NCBI RefSeq assembly: GCF_041060425.1
Contig: NZ_JAULBC010000001.1
Location: 124,001 to 188,000 of the forward strand
Source: Danxiaibacter flavus
GTDB taxonomy: Bacteria; Bacteroidota; Bacteroidia; Chitinophagales; Chitinophagaceae
Length of the DNA: 64,000 nucleotides
Direction: 5' to 3'
Shown here: one piece after another, positions 9,385 through 17,158 of the stretch
How positions within the stretch are numbered: the first letter of the stretch is position 1
Layout of the letters: every line of letters starts with the position of its first letter
Made by a program: the position numbers and the translations under genes
The notes under the pieces: generated by a model
Databases searched by the model: none
Told to the model about the DNA's origin: nothing
Seen by the model: the letters and a program-made list of their open reading frames with translations, nothing else

Positions 9385-9744
9385 TTATTTGTTTAATGAG
9401 TTTTTAGTGGTTTTTACTATGCTGGATAAGAGTTTAATTATTTCAATGCAATCTGTGTGAATGGAGATAAACATATTGTTATCCAGGTAGTTGCTGTCTT
9501 TAAGAAGATGCAGCCAGTAACTGGTTTCATTGGCCTCCTTTAATGCAATGTTCATTTTGTTGAGGAAGTCAGGTTTGCTTTGCGCATGTTCAGCTTCCAT
9601 AACCTGAGCGCCGATTGAAGTACCGCTTCTTAGCAATTGTTTAGATAGCACATATTCTTTATGTACGGTGTGCAAGAATTTATAAGCATTAATTATTCGT
9701 AAAGCGAATTTGTAAGTTTTTTGTTGGATTGGGTTGGGTTTCAT
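9385..9744 (-). CDS. Four helix bundle protein (23S rRNA intervening-sequence protein family)
   Basis: 119 residues from the likely start MKPNPIQQKTYKFALRII (an upstream in-frame ATG at 9765 would add seven residues). Family hallmarks visible: LSKQLLRSGTSIGAQVMEAEHAQSK in pieces (RSGTSIGAQ, then the acidic EAEHAQSKPDF), and a helical C-half with the KEANETSYWL motif. The family is known from intervening sequences in 23S rRNA and from accessory proteins of diversity-generating retroelements; members form helical oligomers that bind nucleic acid in the Avd case. No reverse transcriptase or rRNA lies in this window. It is the only minus-strand gene inside the permease array and sits between inverted AATTGAC repeats, which suggests insertion. 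Confidence 0.85.
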   Translation of the reverse strand: MKPNPIQQKTYKFALRIINAYKFLHTVHKEYVLSKQLLRSGTSIGAQVMEAEHAQSKPDFLNKMNIALKEANETSYWLHLLKDSNYLDNNMFISIHTDCIEIIKLLSSIVKTTKNSLNK

Positions 9745-9810
9745 GCACGTTAAATGTAATGACAAAATTAGATTTATTTAATACCGGTTTTATATATATA
9801 TCGTTCTGGC

Positions 9811-9844
9811 ATTTTCAATTGTCAACTTTCAACTGTCAATTAAT
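9811..9844 (-). repeat. AATTGAC-type repeat, right arm of the inverted pair
   Basis: The reverse complement reads AATTGACAGTTGAAAGTTG then ACAATTGAAAAT, matching 9334-9370 apart from one extra unit. It ends 11 bp before the ATG of permease 5. Confidence 0.85.
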
Positions 9845-9855
9845 AACTGTCTCTT

Positions 9856-12240
9856 ATGATCAAGAGCTATCTAAAGACCGCATTCCGGAACCTCTGGCGT
9901 AACAGGGTGTTTTCGTTCATCAACATAATGGGGCTTACCGTTGGGATGACGGCATGCTTCCTCATCTTTATGTATGTTCAGTTTGAACTGCATTATGATG
10001 CTTTTAATAAGAAGGCTGACAGAACTTATCGCCTGGTGTGTGATATAAAAACGCCGAGCGAAACCCTTAATGCAAGTACAACTTCCTGGGCATTTGCTCC
10101 CAATATAAAATCGGATTTTCCGGAAGTGGAATCATTTGCGCGCGTGAACAACGCGAATTTACTCGTAAGAAGAGGCGATGTTAAGTTCCAGGAAGAAAAT
10201 GCTGCCTTTGCCGATTCAGCTTTATTCAACGTGTTTGATTTCAAATTGATTAAGGGCAATCCCGAAACGGCACTGAAGGATCAATTAAACGTTGTGTTTA
10301 CGGAGACTGCTGCAAAAAAATATTTCGGCAATGAAGATCCGTTAGGAAAACAATTGTTGCTTACAGGCGACGGCTTACCTGCAACAGTAACCGGAATAAT
10401 TGAGGATATTCCGGAGAACTCGCAGATTAAGGCGGATATGTTCGTGTCGATGGTTACGCTCACCCAACGCTTTAACAAAGGCATAGATAATGCGTGGGGC
10501 AATTTTGGTGCAATCTCTTACTTGCTATTAAAGCCTGGAACCAATCCCAAAGCAGTCGAGAAAAAGTTTCCGGCTTTTCTTCAAAATCGAAATGGTGATG
10601 AGCAAAAGAAGGCCCAGATGTTTTACACGCTCTTTCTTGAGCCGTTGCGCGATGTGTACCTATATTCAACACGCGATGGGTCGAGGTCAGGCAATATGCA
10701 CAACGTGCAGATCTTTTCCATTATAGCCATTTTTATCTTGCTCATAGCCTGTATTAATTTTATAAACCTGACTACAGCACGTTCAACCGAGCGCGCAAAA
10801 GAAGTGGGTATCCGCAAAGTTGTAGGTGCGGCAAGAATACAGATCGCCAGGCAGTTTATTGGTGAATCTGTCATTTTGTGTGTTATCGCATTTTTCCTGA
10901 GTGTTGGATTGTCTGCTTTGTTGCTGCCGTTGTTTAATCACCTTGCGGGTAAAATAATCAGCCCCGGTATTTTCAATCATCCCAATTATTTACTTGTTCT
11001 TTTTATATCAGCAATTGGAATTGGACTTCTTGCGGGCATTTATCCGGCATTGGTATTGTCCTCATTCAGACCGGTTGTTGTTTTGAAAGGAAGATTTGCA
11101 TCAGGTACAAAAGGAATTTTCCTGCGTAAAATCCTGGTAGTTGCGCAATTTTCTATTTCCATTGCGCTTATTATCGGAACGATTGTCGTGTACACGCAAA
11201 TGAAGTTTATGCGAAACCGCGATCTCGGTTTTTCCAAAGATCAGATTGTAGTGATTGATACGCATGGCGATCCAGCCAAAGAGGCTTTTAAAAATGCGGC
11301 CCTCGGTGTTGCCAATGTACAATCTGCTGCAATGTCATCCAGTGTGCCGGGGGGAGGTAATAGCGGTGCCTATTCCGAAATTGAAAATAGCAAAGGTGAT
11401 CTTCAGGTAGCTAATCTTGATCTCTATTTTGTGGACTTTGACTACATCAACCAGTTTAAAATAAAGATGGTGGCCGGCCGTTCGTTCTCAAGAGATTTTG
11501 GAACAGATACAACGCAGGCAATGATCCTTAATGAAGCTGCCGTTAAATTATTTGGTTATAGATCTCCGAAGGATGCAGTTGGAAGAAAATTTAAGCAGTG
11601 GGGACGGGAAGGAACGATTGTCGGTGTAATGAAAGATTTTCATTTCCGTTCTCTGCAGAAGGCTATCAAGCCACTCAGTATGCGAATTGAGCCCGACGGA
11701 TGCGACCTGGTGTCTGTGCATATTGCAGGAGGCTCCAGTATTCCCTCAACGCTCGCTGCTTTGGAAAATAAATGGAAAGAAACAATTCCAAACAGACCAT
11801 TCAGCTATTTCTTTATGGATGAGTTTTTTGACAGGCAATACCGCAGTGAAGAACGTTTTGGTAAACTGTTCCTGAATTTTGCCATACTGGCCATCTTCAT
11901 TTCTTGTCTCGGTTTGTTGGGCCTCGCATCATATAGCACCATGCAGCGGACAAAAGAGATCGGTATTAGAAAAGTAATGGGTGCGTCTGTTTCCAATATC
12001 GCAGCTTTACTTTCAAAAGATTTCATTGTGTTAGTCGTGATCGCCATTGTAATTGCATCACCGTTGGCGTGGTGGGGCATGCACAACTGGTTGGATGATT
12101 TTGCCTACAGGATTGAAATCGGCTGGTGGATCTTCTTGCTGGCAGCTATTGTGTCGATTGTTATTGCTCTGGCAACTGTAAGTTTCCAGGCAATAAAAGC
12201 AGCGGTGGCGAATCCGGTGAAGAGTTTGAGGACGGAATAA
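9856..12240 (+). CDS. FtsX/MacB-type ABC transporter permease (paralogue 5)
   Basis: 794 residues, full two-fold layout. N-terminus MIKSYLKTAFRNLWRNRVF, coupling motifs KEVGIRKVVGA and KEIGIRKVMGA, tail NPVKSLRTE. Last of the five plus-strand paralogues. The stop TAA overlaps the first unit of the following GTAAGAC array (TAAGACCGTAAGAC). Confidence 0.93.
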   Translation: MIKSYLKTAFRNLWRNRVFSFINIMGLTVGMTACFLIFMYVQFELHYDAFNKKADRTYRLVCDIKTPSETLNASTTSWAFAPNIKSDFPEVESFARVNNANLLVRRGDVKFQEENAAFADSALFNVFDFKLIKGNPETALKDQLNVVFTETAAKKYFGNEDPLGKQLLLTGDGLPATVTGIIEDIPENSQIKADMFVSMVTLTQRFNKGIDNAWGNFGAISYLLLKPGTNPKAVEKKFPAFLQNRNGDEQKKAQMFYTLFLEPLRDVYLYSTRDGSRSGNMHNVQIFSIIAIFILLIACINFINLTTARSTERAKEVGIRKVVGAARIQIARQFIGESVILCVIAFFLSVGLSALLLPLFNHLAGKIISPGIFNHPNYLLVLFISAIGIGLLAGIYPALVLSSFRPVVVLKGRFASGTKGIFLRKILVVAQFSISIALIIGTIVVYTQMKFMRNRDLGFSKDQIVVIDTHGDPAKEAFKNAALGVANVQSAAMSSSVPGGGNSGAYSEIENSKGDLQVANLDLYFVDFDYINQFKIKMVAGRSFSRDFGTDTTQAMILNEAAVKLFGYRSPKDAVGRKFKQWGREGTIVGVMKDFHFRSLQKAIKPLSMRIEPDGCDLVSVHIAGGSSIPSTLAALENKWKETIPNRPFSYFFMDEFFDRQYRSEERFGKLFLNFAILAIFISCLGLLGLASYSTMQRTKEIGIRKVMGASVSNIAALLSKDFIVLVVIAIVIASPLAWWGMHNWLDDFAYRIEIGWWIFLLAAIVSIVIALATVSFQAIKAAVANPVKSLRTE

Positions 12241-12332
12241 GACCGTAAGACAGTAAGATCGTAAGACAGTAAGATCGTAAGACAGTAAGACGTATAAGAC
12301 ATGTAAGATGTTGACTGTGAGGATAGTAAGAT
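12241..12332 (+). repeat. GTAAGAC array 5, fused to the stop of permease 5
   Basis: GACCGTAAGACAGTAAGATC and further 8-bp units, with a few 10-bp units near the end. The AA of the TAA stop completes the AAGACCG opening motif seen at the other arrays. Confidence 0.9.
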
Positions 12333-12497
12333 TGATCCTGTTGAATAGGAGGGAGAAAAAAAATAACAATAAAAAAGAAAAAAGAAAAAAGAAAAAGAAC
12401 TGCGTTGTATGCCTCTGTGGTTGTCAGTGTGTCTCTCGTATTTTGTCATGTAATAAAAAACGTTCATGTGACATGCGGATTTTGGTGAACGGGTTCT

Positions 12498-12571
12498 GGG
12501 CTTTAGGCTTTGGGCTTTAAGCTTTAATATTGCGCTGATAGCTGATAGCTGGTAGCTAATAGCTGACAGCT
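12498..12571 (+). repeat. GGCTTTAGG block followed by AGCTGATAG block
   Basis: Two different short-repeat families lie side by side: GGGCTTTAGGCTTTGGGC with TTTAAGCTTT (12498-12528, also at 28457-28480 and 57997-58026), then AGCTGATAG/AGCTAATAG/AGCTGACAG units (12533-12571). The remaining gap 12333-12497 is A-rich low-complexity sequence with no gene seen. Confidence 0.8.
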
Positions 12572-12588
12572 TTTTCGTCCATTCCCCC

Positions 12589-12596
12589 TACCTTTG
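12589..12596 (+). promoter_or_regulatory. TACCTTTG, candidate -7 element for isocitrate dehydrogenase
   Basis: Matches the Bacteroidota TAnnTTTG element, 38 bp before the ATG. No clear TTTG -33 element at the expected spacing, so this is moderate support only. Confidence 0.45.
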
Positions 12597-12634
12597 CTCC
12601 AATTTTTAAATCTTTCCAACAAAAAATAAGACCT

Positions 12635-14089
12635 ATGACAAGGATTGCTGTAGCAAAGGGTGATGGTATTGGCCCGGAGATTATGGACGCAGTGCTAAAA
12701 ATTTTTGACGCCGCAAAGGTTCCTCTGGCGTACGATTTTGTGGATATGGGAAAATGGGTATTTGACAAAGGCTACAGCAACGGTATGACGCCTGAAGCGC
12801 AACAAACAATTGAAACGCTGGGCATTTTGTTTAAAGGTCCAATGGAAACCCCTAAAGGAAAAGGCGTAAAAAGCGTTAACGTTACTGCACGTAAAACCTG
12901 GAACACTTACGCTAACAAAAGAACTTTCCAAACATTACATGGCGTTGATACCGTTTTCAGCAAAGCTGGAATTCCTATCGATATTACGGTTGTTCGTGAG
13001 AACATTGAAGATACATATGGCGGAATTGAACATATGCTTACGCATGACGTTGCGTTGAGCCGCAGGTTCATTACCCGCCCCGGAAGTTTGCAGGTGATTA
13101 AGTATGCGTTTGAGATGGCCAAGAAAAAAGGCGCAAGACGTATTACTTGCGGGCACAAGGCAAATATTATGAAAATTACTGATGGCTTGTTCCTGGAAGT
13201 ATTTTATGAAGTGGCAAAAGGCTATCCGGAACTGAATGCTGACGATGTGATTGTGGATGACCTTTGCATGAAACTGGTTACTAAACCTGATCTGTTCGAT
13301 GTGGTTGTGCTGACCAACCTGCAAGGCGATATAGTAAGTGACCTGTGTGCTGGTTTGGTTGGCGGACTTGGTTTCGCACCTTCTGCAAACATCGGAGACC
13401 ATATCTGTATTTTTGAAGCTGTACACGGAACTGCTCCGGATATTGCGGGTAAGAATATTGCTAACCCAACCGCCTTATTGTTGAGTGGTATTGGTATGCT
13501 GCATCACCTTGGTTTGATGCAGAGCGCGGTAACAATTGAGAACGCATTGCTGTATACGTTGGAAAATGGCCAACATACAGGTGATTTTGGTGATAAATCA
13601 AAACCTTCTCTGAACACTACACAATTCGCAGAAGCCGTGATAGCAAACTTTGGTAAAACTCCTGCTCAGGGTGCGAAACCAATGTTGCAGGATATGCCTA
13701 CAACCCAAACGCATTTCAAGCTGGAGAAAAACCCAATGCTTGAGTCTCATGATACATCCAACGAGAGAATTGTTGGTGTTGACTTCTTTATCGAAAGCAA
13801 CGAGCAACCGACGATCATCGCTAATAAATGCCTGAGACATGCGGGTGTTAAATTCAAACTGGTAAATATCAGCAACCGCGGTACACAGGTTTGGCCAACA
13901 GGTTCTGTTTACACTAACCTTGTAAACCAGTACAATGTTCGTTTTGAAAGCCTGGACGATCTGCCATTAACACAACAGGATGTGTTGGGCTTGTATATCA
14001 GCCTGAGCGGTAACTACAAGATCTGTTCTTCAGAGTTGTTGCTGATGTTCGGTGAAAAAAGAGCATATAGTCTTGCCCAGGGACAATAA
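12635..14089 (+). CDS. icd: Isocitrate dehydrogenase (NADP-type, with C-terminal extension)
   Basis: 484 residues. Catalyses oxidative decarboxylation of isocitrate to 2-oxoglutarate in the TCA cycle. Visible family features: KGDGIGPEIM at the N-terminus, VRENIEDTYGGIEHM, the RRITCGHKANIMK region, the metal-binding DDLCMKLVTKPDLFDVVVLTNLQGDI-type segment (key Asp residues) and EAVHGTAPDIAGKNIANPTA. After about residue 340 there is an extra roughly 140-residue domain resembling the extension of the Thermus-type enzyme. Coenzyme preference is not decidable by eye. Monocistronic: permease 5 ends 394 bp upstream and the next gene is opposite. Confidence 0.93.
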   Translation: MTRIAVAKGDGIGPEIMDAVLKIFDAAKVPLAYDFVDMGKWVFDKGYSNGMTPEAQQTIETLGILFKGPMETPKGKGVKSVNVTARKTWNTYANKRTFQTLHGVDTVFSKAGIPIDITVVRENIEDTYGGIEHMLTHDVALSRRFITRPGSLQVIKYAFEMAKKKGARRITCGHKANIMKITDGLFLEVFYEVAKGYPELNADDVIVDDLCMKLVTKPDLFDVVVLTNLQGDIVSDLCAGLVGGLGFAPSANIGDHICIFEAVHGTAPDIAGKNIANPTALLLSGIGMLHHLGLMQSAVTIENALLYTLENGQHTGDFGDKSKPSLNTTQFAEAVIANFGKTPAQGAKPMLQDMPTTQTHFKLEKNPMLESHDTSNERIVGVDFFIESNEQPTIIANKCLRHAGVKFKLVNISNRGTQVWPTGSVYTNLVNQYNVRFESLDDLPLTQQDVLGLYISLSGNYKICSSELLLMFGEKRAYSLAQGQ

Positions 14090-14116
14090 TCTTAACAGCA
14101 TAATTAATAGCGGTGC

Positions 14117-14124
14117 TATATTTG
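14117..14124 (+). promoter_or_regulatory. TATATTTG, candidate -7 element ahead of a non-coding transcript
   Basis: A perfect TAnnTTTG element lies 28 bp after the IDH stop, followed by GCACTCCCTGAG. No ORF follows before the terminator at 14311-14345, which points to an RNA gene. No good TTTG -33 was seen. Confidence 0.5.
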
Positions 14125-14291
14125 CACTCCCTGAGAAAGCTGGATAAGATAAACATATTATGTATCCTATAAAACCTGCTAAATCTTATGTCCGTAGTTG
14201 CAAACATGATTTGCATGCGACAATGAGCGAAGAGCCGGCATAGGATCTGATATCCGGACCACTATGATCCTTTTATCTGTGAATAATCATA

Positions 14292-14337
14292 TATTCCCCA
14301 CTTAAAATAACCGAAGGCCATCTTTTATGATGGCCTT
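14292..14337 (+). repeat. 46-bp direct repeat containing a terminator, copy 1
   Basis: Identical over 46 bp to 16984-17029 (TATTCCCCACTTAAAATAAC through GATGGCCTT), with looser similarity for about ten more bases upstream. The two copies frame the sulfatase gene in direct orientation. Confidence 0.92.
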
Positions 14338-14345
14338 TCTTTTGT
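14311..14345 (+). terminator. Intrinsic terminator (GAAGGCCATC hairpin)
   Basis: Stem GAAGGCCATC/GATGGCCTTT with loop TTTTAT, followed by CTTTTG on the plus strand. Confidence 0.8.
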
Positions 14346-14475
14346 ACACCATGTATGGCATTGATCTGTGAAGCTTTAAAGTAGATGTGGTTTTGGTTGT
14401 GGCCGGTAAAACGAGCAATACACAGCCAGCACCGGTATAGAAAGCGAAATGCATTGATTACGGGTGATATATCGG

Positions 14476-16794
14476 TCATTTAAGATCAACTTCAACTTTA
14501 TTAATGGTTCCGTTGAATTTAAATGGAGGTTTGTATGCCGGAGTTACCGGCTGGCCGCTGTCTTCTCCTATTCCAAATGTATCAACACCAAAACGGGCAA
14601 ACACAGTTGCTTTCATTTTGCCTTGTGCTACACTTTTACCGTTAACTTTCAGATTCAATTGAGCGCCCTTGCCCATCCCGCCTCCGTCATAGTTAAAATC
14701 TAATTCAACAGTTGCATTGCCGGGAACAATTACGCTGGCTGCTTTCAAAACAGTATGTGAGCCATAATAGTTATAGTCAAATACTGGAACACCGTTTTTT
14801 AGATACAAAGTTACTCCCGACGAAACGCCACCAGCAGCGAGGATTACACCATTTGTGCCAGCCCCTTTAGTCTTAATATCTGCAGTGATCGACCAACTTC
14901 GGTTTTTAATTGATGGCGATGCTGTTTCTGGCAGTCTTGTAGCTCCTGCGTAGTAAACAAAATGCGTTGCTGCCGGATCAAACCCGGGCGGTGGGGGCTT
15001 GGGCACCAAAGCTCTGGCAACACCTCTGTCATCAAGTGGGTATACATGATAATTCTCGGCAGCAGCGTCAAATTTCTTTTTCATTTCTTCAAGCTTTTCC
15101 GGCATTTGTGCCGCAAGGTCATTTGCTTCCGAAAAGTCTTTGTCAAGATTGTATAGCTCCCATTTATCACTATCCCAGTTACCGGGAGCAAGATCCTGAC
15201 GCCAGGGTAATGTATGTTGTGCATCTGCTTTCCAGCCATCTGCATAGATTGACCGGTTGCTTAAAATTTCGAAATACTGTTCAGATCTACCCGCATATGA
15301 AGGATCTGTAAAACTTGCCAAAAAAGATTTGCCTGCAAGTGGCAGTTGTTTAATGCCACTTACATAGTCCGGCATTGTTACATGAGCCGCCTCATAAACG
15401 GTTGGAGCAATATCGACAAGATGCAAAAATGGCTCTCTGCATTTGTCGTCGTGTTTTATTTTTGCAGGCCAGCTAATCACCATTGGATTACGGGAACCGC
15501 CCAGGTGTGAGGCAACTTGTTTAACCCATTGAAAGGGTGTATTCCCCGCCCAGGCCCAGCCTACAGGATAATGAGGTTCTGTTTCGGGCCCGCCCAACTT
15601 GTCTATGTCTTTAAGAATGTCGTCTATACTTGCATTCATTCCCGCGAGATTTTTGATTTCATCGAGTGTGCCGTCCGGGCCTCCTTCCGAAGAAGCGCCA
15701 TTGTCTCCAACAATGAATATTACGAGTGTGTTATCTGCGTCGGGTAATTTTTTTATTGCATCAAGTAAACGGCCAACCTCATGATCTGTAAAAGCGAAGT
15801 ATCCGGCATAATTTTCAAAGAGAGCATTATAGACTTTCTTTTGTTTGTCATTTAAACTATCCCATGCAGGAACCCATTCTGGACGTGGTGTTAGTTTTGT
15901 ATCAGATGGAATAATACCCATTCGCTTCTGATTTTCAAAGACAATTTCCCTGTATTTTTCCCAGCCCATATCGAATTTTCCCTTGAACTTATCACGCCAT
16001 TCCTTAGTCACGTGATGTGGCGCGTGCATGGCCCCGGGTGCGAAGTACATGAAGAACGGTTTATTTGGAGAAACAGACTTGGAGTATTGCATCCGGGCTA
16101 TTGCGCGGTCGGTCATATCAGTCAACAAATGGTAGCCTTGCTGTGGAGATTTATTTGGTTCGACAGGAGTTGTATTTTCAAAAATTACCGGATAATACTG
16201 GTGGGCTTCACCAGCGTTAAATCCATAGAAATAGTCAAATCCCATGCCTGTTGGCCAGCGATCAAACGGACCAGCTACACTGGTTTCCCAATCGGGAGTG
16301 TTGTGATTTTTTCCAAACCACCAGGTTGAATAGCCATTGTCCCGCAATACCTCGCCCATTGTTGCAGTGGTCCGCGGGATCATCGTTGTATAGCTCGGAA
16401 AGCCTGTCGCCCATTCCATTAGAAAACCATTACCTGCATCGTGATGATTTCTTCCGGTTAACAACGCCGCCCGCGATGGACCGCAAATCGCTGTAGTATG
16501 AAAACGGTTATACTTCAGACCTTCAGATGCAAGCTTATCAAGATTGGGAGTTGGGATCAACCCTCCGAAAGTTGAAGTCTGGCCGAATCCAACATCATCA
16601 AGTAAAATGATCACGATATTAGGAGCATCTTTAGCTGCTGTTGGAATTTCAGGCCATGCAGGTGTGGACTCTTTGTATGTTTTGCCAATTTTGCCCTGGA
16701 AAGGAGGCTCTGGCTTGGGAAGACTATTTTGTGCATAACTCCAGGCTGTGAAGCAAAAGAAAATAGCAGGCAAGAATCTTTGAACTGTGGTCAT
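14476..16794 (-). CDS. Secreted arylsulfatase (formylglycine sulfatase family)
   Basis: 772 residues. Hydrolyses sulfate esters. A signal peptide (MTTVQRFLPAIFFCFTAW, cut near SYAQ) precedes an alkaline-phosphatase-like sulfatase domain: the metal-binding LLDDVGFGQ begins at residue 64, and the CGPSR signature with nucleophile precursor Cys104 needs oxidation to formylglycine by a maturation enzyme not present in this window. Further metal and substrate motifs are FVGDNGASSEGG-type near residue 355 and GNDAGN-like HHDAGNG after the signature. The last 150 residues form a beta-rich domain resembling a LamG-type fold. The gene is alone, framed by 46-bp direct repeats, which suggests acquisition. 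Confidence 0.92.
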   Translation of the reverse strand: MTTVQRFLPAIFFCFTAWSYAQNSLPKPEPPFQGKIGKTYKESTPAWPEIPTAAKDAPNIVIILLDDVGFGQTSTFGGLIPTPNLDKLASEGLKYNRFHTTAICGPSRAALLTGRNHHDAGNGFLMEWATGFPSYTTMIPRTTATMGEVLRDNGYSTWWFGKNHNTPDWETSVAGPFDRWPTGMGFDYFYGFNAGEAHQYYPVIFENTTPVEPNKSPQQGYHLLTDMTDRAIARMQYSKSVSPNKPFFMYFAPGAMHAPHHVTKEWRDKFKGKFDMGWEKYREIVFENQKRMGIIPSDTKLTPRPEWVPAWDSLNDKQKKVYNALFENYAGYFAFTDHEVGRLLDAIKKLPDADNTLVIFIVGDNGASSEGGPDGTLDEIKNLAGMNASIDDILKDIDKLGGPETEPHYPVGWAWAGNTPFQWVKQVASHLGGSRNPMVISWPAKIKHDDKCREPFLHLVDIAPTVYEAAHVTMPDYVSGIKQLPLAGKSFLASFTDPSYAGRSEQYFEILSNRSIYADGWKADAQHTLPWRQDLAPGNWDSDKWELYNLDKDFSEANDLAAQMPEKLEEMKKKFDAAAENYHVYPLDDRGVARALVPKPPPPGFDPAATHFVYYAGATRLPETASPSIKNRSWSITADIKTKGAGTNGVILAAGGVSSGVTLYLKNGVPVFDYNYYGSHTVLKAASVIVPGNATVELDFNYDGGGMGKGAQLNLKVNGKSVAQGKMKATVFARFGVDTFGIGEDSGQPVTPAYKPPFKFNGTINKVEVDLK

Positions 16795-17154
16795 ATTTTC
16801 CCTTTTTGTTAATTGTGATAGTCTAATTCAAAACAGTTTGTAGTTGAAATAGTTCACTTAAGGGAGCTTATCGGGAAGCTTTTGAATGCCTGTTTCTTTT
16901 GCAATAATGAAATAAAATGTCACCTAATGCTGGCGATACTGTTTACAAATCCAATCTTTCTTGAGTATTATTGAATGATCATTTATTCCCCACTTAAAAT
17001 AACCGAAGGCCATCTTTTATGATGGCCTTCTTCGTTGGTTGCGTTCAATATGTATTTGCTTAAATTAACCCGCTTATATCTTTAGATTTTGAGAACATTG
17101 TTGTCGCCAGACAGTAAAGCTGATAGCTAATAGCTGACAGCTGACAGCTATTAG
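16795..17154. other. Intergenic region with duplicated terminator and AGCTGATAG repeat
   Basis: No gene seen. It contains the second 46-bp repeat (16984-17029) and the repeat array at 17118-17158. No TAnnTTTG element is visible for the sulfatase in the 200 bp upstream of its start. Confidence 0.7.
16984..17029 (+). repeat. 46-bp direct repeat containing a terminator, copy 2
   Basis: Second copy of 14292-14337. Here the hairpin GAAGGCCATC/GATGGCCTTC is perfect but the run of T is broken by TTCG, so it may terminate less well. Confidence 0.9.
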
Positions 17155-17158
17155 CTAC
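17118..17158 (-). repeat. AGCTGATAG-family array that supplies the stop codon of the TolC-like gene
   Basis: On the minus strand the coding end runs CTG TGG TAG into GGTAGCTAATAGCTGTCAGC; the TAG stop is the first repeat unit. Units are AGCTAATAG/AGCTGTCAG variants of the family at 1299-1339. Confidence 0.85.

Larger units (their letters stand above)
14130..14345 (+). ncRNA. Candidate structured small RNA, about 215 nt
   Basis: Bounded by a TATATTTG promoter element and an intrinsic terminator, with no plausible ORF. Internal pairing is visible: a hairpin TGCAAA/TTTGCA with loop CATGA near 14199-14215, an ATCCTAT/ATAGGAT long-range pairing (about 14164-14170 with 14241-14247), and AGATAAA near 14147 facing TTTTATCT near 14271. 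A 6S-like RNA would fit the size but no diagnostic motif was confirmed; it is not tmRNA, RNase P or SRP RNA by inspection. The last part is duplicated downstream of the sulfatase. Confidence 0.4.

Noticed and set aside
9385..9744. Diversity-generating retroelement
   Set aside because: Only an Avd-like family member is present; no reverse transcriptase, template repeat or variable repeat seen in the window.
9805..9825. TGGCATTTTCAATTG as a sigma-54 promoter for permease 5
   Set aside because: No -12 GC at the right spacing; the sequence belongs to the AATTGAC repeat.
14130..14345. tmRNA, RNase P RNA or SRP RNA
   Set aside because: No tRNA-like ends, no SRP GGAA/GNAR loop and too short for RNase P RNA.
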